A stretch of 64,000 bases of DNA from NCBI GenBank assembly GCA_963978545.1, contig OZ021727.1, positions 55,502,487-55,566,486 of the forward strand, read 5' to 3'. Both the position numbers and the translations under genes were made by a program. Origin of the DNA: Linyphia triangularis. Taxonomy: Eukaryota; Arthropoda; Arachnida; Araneae; Linyphiidae. Shown here piece after piece: positions 23,496-36,430 of the stretch. The notes under the pieces were generated by a model, which was given only the letters and a program-made list of their open reading frames with translations, was not told where the DNA came from and did not search any database. Within the stretch, counting starts at the first letter, position 1; the number at the start of each line of letters is the position of its first letter.

Positions 23496-26400
23496 CTATA
23501 GGGATAGTTTGTTAGGCACTTTAACAGTTCGACCGCTTCTAGTAGTAGATGGAACATGGCACACAGTTTCAAGTGGAACACTATTTGTTATATTTTGACG
23601 AATGTTACTTTTCACAAGCTTATCTCTTGACCAGTCCTCATTTGCAAATACTTCCAAATGATATAACCTTTGGGCTGCTCTGAACAACTCGCCTTGTTGA
23701 GTTTTCAGCCTAACTCGACGCACTACTCCATCAACTCCTGGTAATGTCTCAATCACTCTACCAAGCGGCCACAGCACCCTTTTCTTGTTATCATCTCCAA
23801 TCAGCACAATGTCACCTTCTGCCAATGGTTGAAATGTCTTCTTTTTCTGTCTAGAACACAGTGCTCCTAAATATTCCTGTCGAAACCTTGCTCGGAAAGC
23901 TTCTCTAATAGTTTGCAGGTAGCGTATTCTTCTTCTCAAATAGTTGGGATCAGGTTGAGTAATGATATCAGGTACAAAACTGCTTTTTATCTCTTTTAGA
24001 AAATCTACTGGTCTAATGGCAGTAAGAGTTGAGTCAGAGGACACCGTTGTCAAAGGCCTTTCATTCAGAATGCATTCACAGTTGCATAGAGCAGTTTGCA
24101 TTTCTTCATGGGTTAGACTTGCTCGACCTAAGGTTTTCTTCAAAATATTTTTCATCATACCAACAAGTCTTTCATAAAACCCTCCCCACCAAGGAGCACT
24201 GGGAGGTATAAATCTCCACTGCATCTTTTCATCTCTGGCTTAATCACAAACCTTATTAAAATCAATACATGAAAGTGCCTTTGCTGCTCCAGTAAAATTA
24301 GTTCCGTTGTCACTGTATAATATAGAAGGCTTTCCTCTTCTGGCAACAAAACGATGGAAACATAATAAGAATGTCTCAGTTGACAGTGATGTGACCAGTT
24401 CAAGATGAACTGCTCTATAGACCGCGCAGGTAAAAAGACAGATCCACCCCTTTGAGCCGTCTTTCAAAATCACAGGACCAGCAAAATCCACCCCAGTCAC
24501 TTGAAAAATATTTGCATCTTGAACTCTATCAGCAGGGGGTTGTGTAGTTGGGGGATTTACAGGTTTTGCAGAAAACCGCTTGCATATCACACAAGATCTC
24601 AATGCAGATTTGACAGTTCTTCTTCCACAAAGAAGCCAAAATCTTTCTCTCAGGGAATTCAAAGTGTAGGTAACACCTGCATGTCCTTTTTTCTTATGTT
24701 CAGCTAATACTAAACTCTTCACAATAGGATGATCTCCAGGTAAAATAACAGGTGTTTTAAACTCTTCATAATCCTCTCTTCTACATATGGTACTTTTTAA
24801 CTTAATGATGCCCTTTTCATCGAAAAATATGTCGAGTGACTTTAAACGTTTATCTGCAACTCCTGTAAATGACTCTTGTTGTATTAGATAAACAATGGTT
24901 TTCTCGGCTTCATCTATCTCATTCACAGAAAGATTACCTTTTCTTTTTGTCTGATTTAGACAATTGTACAGAAATCTCTTCATCCATGCTACAGTGTGCA
25001 AAATCTTCTTATAATCAGAAATATGTGAACCCAACAAGCTTGTTACTTCAAAGTTCATCATTGAAGATGTGACACCTTTCTTCCTTTCACAGTTCACTTC
25101 TTCTTCATTAATTATTTCTTCAGATGAGGGCCACATTTTTCGAGGCAAGTGTAGCCAGTCTGGCCCCTCCCACCATTTCAATCTCATCAATTGTTGAGCA
25201 GAACATCCCCTACTAGGTAAATCAGCAGGGTTTATAGACCCAGGAACATGTCTCCAGGATTCGCTATCTGTCAGTTCTCTGATTTCCCTCACCCTATTAT
25301 GGACAAAAATACCCCATGGTTCTTGTCTTTTTATCCATGCTATAACAGTTGTTGAATCGGACCAGAAATATACTTCATCACGTGCTATTTCAGTTAAAAT
25401 AGTAGTTGAGAGACGAGATGCTATGGTTGCCGCCAGGAGTTCTAGTCTTGCAATTGTAATTTCTCGCTTTCCAGTCGGAGCTACTCTGCTTCTTGCTTGT
25501 ATCATTTGCACTTGTACGCGATTTTCTGATTCAACTCTAATATAAACAACAACTGCATATGCCAGTTTAGAAGCATCACAAAAGAAATGTATGGAACAGT
25601 CCTTGGCACCACACAACCCAAAAAATCTTGGAATACTGATTTTATCAATGTGTAGTACACCCTCAATCCATTTCAAAAACCCTCTTCTGGTATTTTGATC
25701 AACTTCATCATCCCAACTAAGTTTCATCTTCCAAATGCTCTGAAGAAGTAACTTGGGGATCAAGACAACAGGAGCAATAATACCCAAAGGATCAAAGAGC
25801 CTATGTGCAGCAGAAAGGATTGTCCTCTTAGTTATCTTCTCAAGTTCCAATTCTCTAACACAGACTGCATTTATTTGAAGGGTATCAGTTTTCTTATCCC
25901 ATATCATTCCAAGCACGTTAGTAGGCTCTGACTTATCAGCTGTCAAATTGGTTTGCTCCCACCCTCTAAGGTCAAATTTTCTACTAGCCATTATTTCAGT
26001 AGAAACTTTTCGAAACACATCTAACTCCTCTGTGTCTCTGACACTTGTTACACAATTGTCCACATAAAAACTTTTCATCAGTTTCTGTACAACACTCTCA
26101 GGGTAAAGTGATTTGTGTTCTTGAATTTCCTTCAAAACACCTGTCAACAGATATCTGATAGTTGAGGACAAAAGAAAGGGGCTGCAAGTTACTCCAAACA
26201 CCACTCTGCAGTGTCTATAAACTTTCAGGCCTTTCTCACTAAACCATAAAAATCTCAAATAGTCCCTATCAGTTGTAGTAAGTCCTATTTGCAAGAAGGC
26301 TCTTCGAATATCCGCAATAACACCAATTTTCTCAGTCCTAAACCGCATCAAAATACTTGGTATCAACTCAATGAGGTTTTCACCTTTTTCTAAGCAATCG

Positions 26401-28775
26401 TTTAGACTTGGAAATCCTTTCACCTTGGCTGATGCATCGAAAACAGGCCTTATCTTTGTAGTGCTGTTTTCTTTCACCACAGGTCGATGAGGTAGATAAT
26501 GTACATTTTCTTCACAATTATCTTTTACTTCCTCTATCACACCTTCTTCAAGCCACTCGTTAAAAACATGCTCATACTGCTCATAAATTGACTGCAACTT
26601 CAGTCGCTTGACAGTCAAATTTAATCTTTTGCAAGCCAAATCATAATTAGTCGGCAACTGAGCATGACCTTCTAACCAAGGCATGCAAACCACAAAGCGG
26701 TTGTCTTCATCGACTTCAACTGTCTCTAAAAAATGTTCATGTGCTGCTTCTTGTAGCTCTGCCCGAGTTCTCTTAGCATATGGATCAGTAATTCCTAAAA
26801 CATCTAATGACCACAGATGACTTACAGGGACCTCTGCCGAAAGCAGTGAAAGAGAAGTGTGGGTTGCAATAGAACCACCCCCACCAGGTATCCTACCCAT
26901 GATAGTCCATCCCAGATGTGTTTCGACTGCAACAGGACCTTGCTTCAAAAGTTTTATGTTTCCTGTCAAAAGCTTGCCAGCCACATCAGCTCCCAGTAAC
27001 AGTTTAATTTCGTTGTCCACTCCAAGAGAACTATAGTACTCGGTGTCGCTCACAGAAATCCCATATTCTTTCAATTCATCTAACCAAGGACCATTCGGGA
27101 TACGTTTAATATTATCACAAATCTTTGGCTGGTCTAAACAAACTACTTTACAATTGAATTTAGCATCAACGCTTTCTAGAGTAACTTTGTATTGAAAATG
27201 TAATTTCTCGCCAGATGACTCACCTCCAAACAACTTGTGTATCAACTTGATTTCACCATGGTGCTCGAAATTCAACATTTGGATTATATCTTTCGAGATA
27301 TAAGTCCTTTCAGAGCCTGTGTCAATAATAGCTCTTACAAGTATTCCTCGATTCCCATTCCTTATGCGTAAAACTAGGGTTTGCAACAAAACTTCAGAAA
27401 GAAGTGAATGGCTGGTCAATACATTATCTCCTACAACACTTTCAGTTGTCTTACTCTCATGACTTTGAGAAACATTAGCCCCTCCTCTGCACAGAAGTAC
27501 ATTGTGCCTTTTACCACACTTAAAACATGACTTCATTTTACATTTTCGTACTTGGTGTCCTGGGTTTAGACACAAGAAACAACAACGAGAATTAGCCACG
27601 GCAGTTTCTCTTTCTTCAACTGTCCAGTTTCTCGCTTGCTCACATTGCCAAGAATTGTGTTGGTTTGCACAAAACAGGCAAAGTTTCTTCCCTTGTGGTG
27701 TAACAAACAACTCTGATGTTGATGGTGTATGAGAAGATTTACCAAATTTGGTTCTCAGGTTCTGATGTTTATCATTCCTAAAAACTCTTTTTCCAGAACC
27801 ATCTGTACCTTTGTCAAAAGTCTGAGAAGCAATGTCAACTCGTTCTTCTGCTTCTACTTCACCCTCCAAAAACTCTAACAAAGAATCCAGGTCAGTCTTG
27901 TTGATAACTTCTGCTCCTTCAACTTCTGGAACAATAGGGTTGGTAGACCGTCTCAAAACAGCTCGATATCTTTCCCATGCCTTAAGTGTTTCATCAGGTA
28001 TGCAAGACTCGACAAGTGGAAACAACATTGCCTCATACTTTTCTCTAGTTACCCCTAACACCTCTAAAGCTCTAAGCTTAGCTTCAAGTTGATCATACAA
28101 TTTTCTTAGGGAAATATTTCCTAACTTCTGTTTTTGCAAAACAATAGATAATAAGTCCCTCACATACAGCTGAATTAACAATTCTTCTTTACCATATCTT
28201 GACTGTAATTGTTTCAAAGCCTTTGAATAACTTTCTCCCCCTGGTGGGAAACTATTTACTAATTCCTCGGCACACGAACCTTTTTGCATTGCCTGACTGA
28301 GATACGAAAATTTATCATGGTCATCCAATTGCACATCTCTATCAATTTTTTTTAATTGACCCCAGAAGCCTAGCCAGTTTTTTAAATTTCTGTCAAACGT
28401 AGGAAGTTTAATTTTAGGATATTGCAATAGTGAATTTGATTGAACTACCGAGCTACACACAGACATATTATCTCTCTCTTTTTCACACAAATAGACAAAC
28501 TCTTCTAATTTAAACTCAAAGGCTCGGTATCTGTCAAGGTATTTTTCAGACTCGTCGATCTCTTTATTGATTTCATCTTCATCGCGTACTTCACGAAAAA
28601 GTTCATCTCTTACCTTTTCTTCTGCCAAAAGCAGCAATTTTCCTTTTTCTCCAATAACCTTCAACTTGAGGAATTTCTGCTCATTATTTAAGTTGGCTTC
28701 AGTATTTTCAAATTCGTTGCACGCTTATGTAAACAACCGGCGATGCTGTGTTCTAGCTTGCTTAAGCAATTCCAT
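23496..28775 (-). pseudogene. BEL/Pao gag-pol polyprotein with two in-frame stops
   Basis: The family-like start is ATG at 28773-28775 (MELLKQARTQHRRLFT), but codon 17 is TAA (28725-28727). The long open stretch is 28664-24240 (1474 codons from a TTG), and a second TAA at 24240-24242 lies in frame inside the integrase. Counting from 28664, the domains are: DUF1759-type gag about 85-230; CCHC-type knuckles about 330-395 (CCFLCLNPGHQVRKC, then CFKCGKRHNVLLC); aspartic protease about 440 (AIIDTGSERTYIS); reverse transcriptase about 735-930 (FYVDNCVTSV); Pao-type RNase H/A17 about 1050-1200; HHCC finger about 1335-1370; integrase core from about 1385 (GVDFAGPV, YSDNGTNF). The third integrase acidic residue and a DUF5641 tail follow the second stop (24224-23496). 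Without readthrough it is inactive. Confidence 0.93.
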
Positions 28776-28846
28776 AATACTTGGCTCAAAACCAATACTC
28801 TCACGAAACCGAAAACAAAGTTCAGAGTCCTGTCACGGACGCCATA

Positions 28847-29094
28847 TGTCTAAAAACAAACCTCAAAAACAAATCAGAAGACTCCGAAAATTCAGTGCTT
28901 AAGTTAATTCATAGCTTAAAAAAATAATAGAACTCAGATTATTTTTCGTTTCTCAAAACACAAGCATCACCGAACTTTTATTCCACCAATTTTTTTTACA
29001 ATGCCAGCTGTAAAAACAGAAAAAAGATTTAAATAAAATTAAACATGTTGCCAAGTACAAAAAAGCTATTTAAAATAATACGTAATATCTGACA
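28847..29094 (-). repeat. BEL/Pao 5' LTR
   Basis: 248 bp, TGTC...GACA ends. The primer-binding site follows directly on the minus strand. The right flank (ccaatcactttt) aligns with unit B at about 32866. Confidence 0.93.
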
Positions 29095-29456
29095 CCAATC
29101 ACTTTTTTGGGCGTTGATCCCACTTATATATGATTGATAATATAATTTTGTTGTAGAATTTCTGCAAAGCAATATTTAAAATTACTGAAAACAGTCACAA
29201 TCACAATATTAATTATTAGCTTCACAATATTAACTATTGTAGATGGAGCAAAAGTTCTCTTGTCACAAATTCGTAAAAAAGTCAATCAAACGTAAGCATT
29301 TCAACAAAAACACAATCCTTTACAAGAAAATAAAACAAGCTCTGGCAATTTCATGGGATATGTTTGAAGAAAAGAAATTTATAAAAAAGTTATCCACAAA
29401 CTACACCATTTTCAAAGCACATAAATATGTACAGGGTGGATTTATGTGGTGTAATA
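29095..29456. repeat. Segmental duplication unit A, right part
   Basis: Continuation of unit A after the retrotransposon. It includes a plus-strand 75-codon frame (29243-29470) starting MEQKFSCHKFVKKSIKR, whose counterpart in unit B is 33021-33260. The product is Lys-rich and unrecognised. The duplicated homology fades after about 29456. Confidence 0.85.
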
Positions 29457-29587
29457 CAGCACTTCCGTAAAATTTATTTTGCACATAAAAAGGTGTCACT
29501 AAAGATTTATTTCTAAATGAATGCATGTTTTTTAAACATTCTGTTTAAAACGTTTAAAAAAACAAAATACCTATATAATTAAAAAAA
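29457..29587. other. Junction between duplication units
   Basis: About 130 bp of AT-rich sequence between units A and B, with no recognised feature. Confidence 0.5.
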
Positions 29588-32500
29588 CATGATCGAAGTA
29601 CCACGTTGCGATTTTTTAAACTCTACACATTGAAAACTGAAAATTCTGATCAGGATACTCATTTGCCTCATCTGAATAACCTTGAAGTCTATCCGAAGTG
29701 GGATGAAATTCTTTCATACAGCTTGGGTGGAGATAAACTTATTGGAAAACTTGAAACTAAAGAACATAAAAAGCACACTGTGAGGTCTTTTCACTTCCAG
29801 TGTTTTTAGGGATAAGGGGCCCCTTCTTCCTTATGGTTATAAATTTACAGAAATACTAGGAATGGGCAACTTTGTGTGTTGGACTTAAGACTGCTATCAG
29901 AAGTCGAGCTAGAACTGTCCCAAGAAGTGTTGTGATTTGTTACAGTGCAAGTGCACATGGTGATGACAGTGATTTAAAATTGTGAGTCAGAGAGAATAGA
30001 TAAAAAACTACAATTATACATGGCTAAAGAGTACTAATTTTTCAACAAAAGGTCTAGGTAAGGTAATTTAATTTTATGCTTTATCTTGCAAATATCAACG
30101 GAAGTTTTTCTCGATAAATAAGTTCTCAAACAGAATAATGATTTTTCAAAAAATATTTGGGGATGTAAGTTTTGTCAGGATGATCCCAAGTCCCATTGCA
30201 TTTAAGAACTCAAATTTTTATGTATTTTTTATCTTAGCTTTCATAAATAAGTATCATAAATATATAATTTTTCTTTTTAATTAATTTGATTTCAGAGGTG
30301 ACTAGTTATATGAATTATATAGTAACCTCATATGACCCCACCCCCCTCTCCGCTTGCCTTCTAACGTCCGAATCTGCTTTCCCTTTTGGCAAAGCAACAA
30401 ATCCTTGTTTTATGGGTAGGAAGAAACAAGATTACAAGGTTTGTTACAAAAATAAACAATTTTTAGTCGCATAGTAGTTTCCTTTACATTCATTTCCAAT
30501 ACCTTTCCAAATTTGGCACAAGTAGTGCAACTAATTTTACAAATTTAGCTATGCACTCAACATGCAATCGGAGATAAAAAGGAGAGTTAATATTTACCTT
30601 CTGTAAATGATTAGGAAAATTTAATAGCAGGATCTCAAATGTACCTCAACTTTACTTCCAGTCTGATCAAAGCATTCAGACTTGAAATTATCACAAATAC
30701 TTCCAAGTGAATGTTTCCAATCAACTCTTGATACGTTTTGAATCTACTTCTTGATATTATTTGGAGAGCTACACAGAAACCTGCAATATAAACGAATATT
30801 GAAATTATAAACTTAATTATTAAACAAAATAAATACATTGACCAAGTTTTCTGATAAGAAAAATGCAAAAATTATACATCTGTAAATTCTATCTCATGTT
30901 GGGATCCCCTTATGTTGTGTACTAACATTGGATAAATTTACGACTAAAAGATGTACTATACATTTAAGCTTAATCAGGGTTCCCACTTAAATCGGAGAAT
31001 GGAAATCAATAACTTTTAAGAACCTAAATAATGTTTTAATGACCTCTGAAAATTGCTTTCAGACATCATGCCTATTTATAAATTTTTAGTAAAGTATATT
31101 CTACCAAAAAAGTTACAAGTTGGCGAATGTGTAATACAAATCTGTCAGAGAATTCCGATATATATTCCGTGAGGATAAGTGGCGGTCACATGGTGATAGC
31201 AAGTTTGAGATGTATTTTTATAAATTTTGCAGTTGGGCAAACTACATCCACTAAAATTAAGGACATTTAAGGACCTCAAAGCATTTTCAATGATTTTTAA
31301 GCACTTCTAAGAATTTTTAAGGCCTTGAAAACAAGTTCAAAAATATTCAGCACTTTTAATGACCGTGGGATTAATGCAGAATTTCAACTAAACAGCTATA
31401 AAACTAATACCATAATTTGACCATATAAATACTTCATTAGTATTTTAATTAAATTCAAATGATACACGAGTGTAAACAAACATCTTATTGTTGTCATTCT
31501 TAACATTGGCACACATAATTCTAATAGCCATTATTTAAGATATACTAATTTTAAATGTTGCATATTACACGAGATAAACTTTATATTTATTTTGACAAAA
31601 TTAGAATACACAAATGTAAACAATCGTGCCATAATGTTCAGTCATTTTTAATGTTGACACCAATATTTGCTTTCAAATAAGTTATCACTTTCAATTACTT
31701 TTGAATATTATACCATGTACTTAATATGACCGCAAGTCCCAATTTTGGAGGAGGCAATCTTACTTTCCCATTACAGAGTCCCGTCAAAGTCCTTCTAAAC
31801 AAAACAGTTTTCTTCGTCAGAACTTCATTATTCAAGAAAATATAACAGAGTGGATAACTGATGAAGTTTCTGAAAATAAACATTGGGTGGAGGTTTTTAC
31901 CCATTTCCCCAAGCACTCAATTGCAACTGCTGATGTTATGAAAATTTTGGAATTGGCTATAATTTGCCAGAACAACTACTGTTATTGAAAGGACATTTTC
32001 TAATGTTAAAAAAAATTTGACTTCTGAGAAGACAAAACTTGATGTGAATACTCTGAAATCTTTGTTAATTACATAAATTAATTTTTCATATTTTTGCAGT
32101 TTCCAGATTTCCTAAAAACAAATAAAAAAATTTTAAGCTCAATAGCCTCAAATAAGATGTATATGTAAAGTATGCCTGAAAGTTATTTGAACGTATCAAT
32201 TACAATGTATATTGTATATCTTCAGAAAAACCTCCAACATTGAAGATTTTAGAATTGTGTGTTTTGAACCCCTGAAATAAAATACAAAAAAAATTACCCT
32301 TTCCCCATTGGCAGGTTTTTAGTCAGGAAAATCTGGTCAAATTCTAACTACAAAAATGCTTGTGTGACTTGGCAATTACGCAACAGTGAACCAGAATATG
32401 TAATGACCAAGTGTAACAAACATTTTTGTAGCTAAACATTTAGGCCTATGCAGGGGAATTTTGACTTTGAAAAGGAAATTTTACAAATTTTCATTGCCCA

Positions 32501-33237
32501 TAGTTTACAACAACTTTAAACTTGGCTCTACTTTAGATCTCAATACTTTACTAAATAATCATTACATGAAAAACTTGGCGCCTTTTTACAGAGATGTTTT
32601 TGTTGGGTAAAGTTTTTCTGAGTAAAGTCTTATTTTTAAAAATTAGAAAAAAACTGTTTCTAAGTACCACATTAAAATAATTCAGTTATTTAAAGCTTAC
32701 ATGAGTGAAAGTAGAGTACTTAGGGAGGAAAAAAAGCAAGAATCTATTGAAAACATTATGGCAATCAAAGAAGACTCATATGATATAAAATTTTTAATAA
32801 ATCCAAGATTGGTGAGTTTTATGTTTTCCCTGATGTCAGAGCGGGTGGTATAGAGTGGGGTCCCCCTCACTTTTCTGGGCATTGATTCCCCTTATATATG
32901 CTTGATAATATAATTTTGTTGTAGAATTTCTGCAAAACAATATTTAAAAAAATATAAAATTACTGAAAACAGTCACAATCACAATATTAATTATTAGCTT
33001 CACAATATTAACTATTGTAGATGGAGCAACAGTTCTCTTGTCACAAATTCGTAAAAACGTCAATCAAACGTAAGCATTTCAACAAAAACACAATCCTTTA
33101 CAAGAAAATAAAACAAGCTCCGGCAATTTCGTGGGATATGTTTGAAGAAAAGAAATTTATAAAAAAGTTGTCCACAAACTACACCATTTTCAAAGCACAT
33201 AAATATGTACAGGGTGGATTTATGGGGTGTACTACTT
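29588..33237. repeat. Segmental duplication unit B
   Basis: An uninterrupted copy of unit A, about 3.65 kb, with the same order of relics: coding-like block (29606-29809), hAT-like MITE (about 30979-31381), hAT transposase tail (about 31760-32085), 188-bp block (once), then the 79-codon Lys-rich frame at 33021-33260. It preserves the empty site of the BEL/Pao insertion around 32860. By eye it differs from A by scattered substitutions of a few per cent at most. Confidence 0.9.
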
Positions 33238-34811
33238 TTCTGTCCCTTTCAAAAAGCTGATGCTGGATCCAACTATTATTTCAAAAAATATTAGGTTCTT
33301 GGCTCCAGTTCTATTCTAAATTTAAACTAAGCATAATTGTGAATGAGATTTAGTTGTTTCATTTTACAGCAAATTTGCAAGTAACTAGGAATTCTGTAGA
33401 ATTGATTTTTTACTTTCAATTATCCATAGGTATACATAAAGTAATAAAAGTATAGTATTCGATCAAAACAAAATTCGATACTTTAGCATTTTTCCACATT
33501 TTGCAACATCCAGATTTCAAAAGAGTGATCTAGAAAAAATGACTTTCTGTGTGTGTGTCTGTATGCACATGGTCAGTATAACTCCCGAACAAATTGACCT
33601 ACAATGTTCAAATTTGATGTGCAGGTTGGTGCTGACAATGGGGCCCACCATTAAGGTTTTCGGCAAAATCACACATGAAAAATAAGTGTAGCAGCCATTA
33701 AAAAAATCATATTTTTCAGTAATTACTAAAAAACGGCTCCAATGATTTTGTTCAAAATCGCTGTGGTAATGCCGCTTACGGTGTTCTAAACGTCCCCACC
33801 TCCGAAATACTCGTAAAAATGCTTTAATTGCGTAAAAAGATGAAAAACGAATGCCTTCAACACACAGTACTCTTTCCTTGAGCATACCTCATCAACGATA
33901 ATTTTATCTTCTCACCTCAGTTTCACTTATAAGAAAGGATAATATAAGAATTATCGAAAAGTATAGTCAAAAATCACCATTTTTGGTGACCCATATAAAA
34001 ATTATTGCAAAAAATATCACCAATTTGGCTATTCTTTCTAAATGAATTATGAAAATATAAAAATGGTAAATGATACTAATCCACATCAGTATTATAGTGT
34101 AATTGAAAATTGAGTGATGTTCCACACCCCCAGTTTTCTAAAATTTCCCTTTTCTCCACTTCATTTTCAAAACCCATGAGTCATGGGATTGCTAAGTCAT
34201 GGGCCATGGGGTTAATGTTAATTTTCCAAATTCAAAAACTGGAATGTCGGATCTGTTATTATCATTCATTTTAATGAAATATATTTTTTATTGAAATTAA
34301 TTTCGATAATGTAATTGTTTAACTTATCGTATAGTTTTGTTTGTATATGCATTTCAGTAACATTTATACAATTATATGGAATTCATGTATTTTGAAATTA
34401 GCACTCTCTCTTTAAATTATTTTATGACTCACTATATTATTTTTCATATTTGTGTCCCGAAGGTAAAGGACACCATGTCCATTTTTTTATTGTCATAAAT
34501 ACTATGATCAATACTTCCAATTACTTATCAATACCAATAACAATGTAAAACACTTTCATTAAATTGTTTCTATAACTAACGAAGAAACAAATTTTAATAA
34601 CTCAAAGTTATGAAAAATTGGCTCTCTTGAACAAATATAAAAATGTTACACAGGTCGTTACAAAAATGTCGGGACACATGCATTTTATTAGGCATGTTAT
34701 TTTGGTAAGTTTGTGGTTTATTATTTATCCTATGGTTTTCATTGTTAAAATATGGTTTACCCCCACTATAAACCATTTTCATCTGCATGGGGTAAAATGG
34801 GTAAACATATA
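33238..34811. other. AT-rich intergenic DNA
   Basis: No gene is recognised. A 122-codon minus-strand ORF (33517-33885) covers a moderately GC-richer patch with a tgtgtgtg tract, but its product has no recognisable motif and reads like repeat-derived sequence. Confidence 0.35.
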
Positions 34812-35543
34812 CCAGGGTTGCCAATCAAATGCAAAACAAAATTCCATGACTTTCAGGTTTTCCAGACACTTTTTTTTAAATTACAGGTTAGGTATAACAA
34901 TATTTCTATACAACAATTTGCCTAACAGATTAACGACCAATATTTCTATAACAAGCTAATAATCGTATCATGGGGACATTAAATTAAATTATGCTAATCT
35001 TTCAGAAATGCCACAAGGAAATTTAACAGAAAATTCTTCATACCTTGAATGTTTCTCGAAACAAGAATGCACTTTTTGTAAAATTAAACTTTTCCAATAA
35101 AGTTTTTTTTAAATAAATAACTGTAATTTTCATGGCAATCAAAATGAAAATTCTTGGATAATACTTGGGAAGCAAAAAAAGTCTTGCTGTGATTCAAAAG
35201 TAATATAAATCCTCAATTTAATCCCAAATAGAGGTTAATTAAATCTATTTTGGGGAATTGATTCAATTCTTGTCCTAAAATAATAACAGCAATTACAAAT
35301 ACTACCAATAAAAATGCAAAAAAAAAAAAGGAAAAGAAAAAAAAGAATATAAACGAAAAACATGTACAAAATTAGAAAAACAGACCATATATTATATATA
35401 ACAGGCAGGAGTACTTCTCCCCTCATTAAAACTATCCTTTATCCCACACCCAATGAAGTCTTAACCTTGTGTTGTTGAAATTGGATCCTGTGCAGATAAT
35501 TTAGGGTGGAATCATCAGTCAGAAAGTTTGTTGAATATAATAC

Positions 35544-36295
35544 CAGCAAAACTTAGTTTAGTAGCAACAGAAAAGTTAATAAACTTTTTAATAGTTATGC
35601 TAATTAATATAAATTACAATTATAAAATTACTTTGCTAATATACAAGAAACTGCTATTGGTAATACTATACTAAGTTTCTTTTTTTAAAATACACTGCAA
35701 AAATGTAAAAGTAAATTAGACACAGAAAGCTGCATTCTTCCTTTATTAAAATTATTTTTAATATCTGATTCAATTTATGTGAACCTATAATACTTAATCT
35801 GCATTTATTTAAATTATGTAATAATTAAGAAGTATCAAAAAATTATGAAGGAAAATTTCATAATTTTAAATAGGATAGTTAATTATATCATTATGTTTAT
35901 AAATAACTTTGAAATGAAATAAAAGTTTATTAGTGGATAAATCTTTTGCTTTGATAAAAATAATTTCCAGTAAAACTTAGTTTAGTAGCAACAGAAAAGT
36001 TAATAATAAAACTTTTTAATAATTGTGCTAATTAATAAGGATTACTATTGCAAAATTACTTTTTTAATATACAAGAAACTGCTAATGGTAATACAATATT
36101 AAGTTTCTTTTTTTAAAATACACTACAAAAATGTAAAAGTAAATTAGACACAGAAAGCTTCATTCTTCCTATATTAAATTATTTTTATAGCAAAAATAAT
36201 CTGCTTAAATTTAAATTATGTAATAATTAAAAAGTATAATAAAATTATAGTGAAAGAAAATATCATAATGTAAAATAATATAGTTCATTATATTC
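35544..36295. repeat. Tandem duplication, 424-bp period
   Basis: Copy 1 starts at about 35544 and copy 2 at about 35968. They share cttagtttagtagcaacag, acaagaaactgcta, gtaaattagacacagaaagc and, near the ends, aaattatgtaataattaa. Several indels separate the copies. No coding content is recognised. Confidence 0.85.
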
Positions 36296-36420
36296 TTAAG
36301 ATTCTTACAGCTGTAATGTACATTGCATAAATCATTTTTCGAGCGATATCCCACCATTTCTTACAGCAAGTTTCCGTATAGCAACCCTGACGAAACAAGC
36401 TGAACATTTTGGGACTTCTG

Positions 36421-36430
36421 GCGCATGCGC
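36421..36430. promoter_or_regulatory. NRF1/Ewg-type palindrome in a small GC-rich patch
   Basis: The sequence gcgcatgcgc is the core of the NRF1 (Drosophila Ewg) binding palindrome, and it sits in a GC-richer patch (about 36320-36500). A short minus-strand frame starting MFSLFRQGCYTETCCKKWWD runs away from it. This could be a promoter with a first exon, or the terminal region of an element. No downstream gene was identified. Confidence 0.25.

Larger units (their letters stand above)
23091..29094 (-). mobile_element. BEL/Pao LTR retrotransposon
   Basis: A 6004-bp element on the minus strand is bounded by two 248-bp LTRs that begin TGTC and end GACA. Inside the 5' (right-hand) LTR edge is a primer-binding site (tggcgtccgtgacaggact at about 28842 downward) matching the 3' end of tRNA-Arg with one mismatch. 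Beside the 3' LTR is a purine-rich tract (aggtgggagta). Gag-pol is a single frame with two in-frame stops. It interrupts duplication unit A, whose flanks align with the uninterrupted site in unit B. No clear 5-bp target duplication is visible. The LTRs differ by about two substitutions and two small indels, so insertion was recent. Confidence 0.93.

Noticed and set aside
33517..33885. 122-codon minus-strand ORF
   Set aside because: No recognisable domain; sequence looks repeat-derived and partly covers a GT tract.
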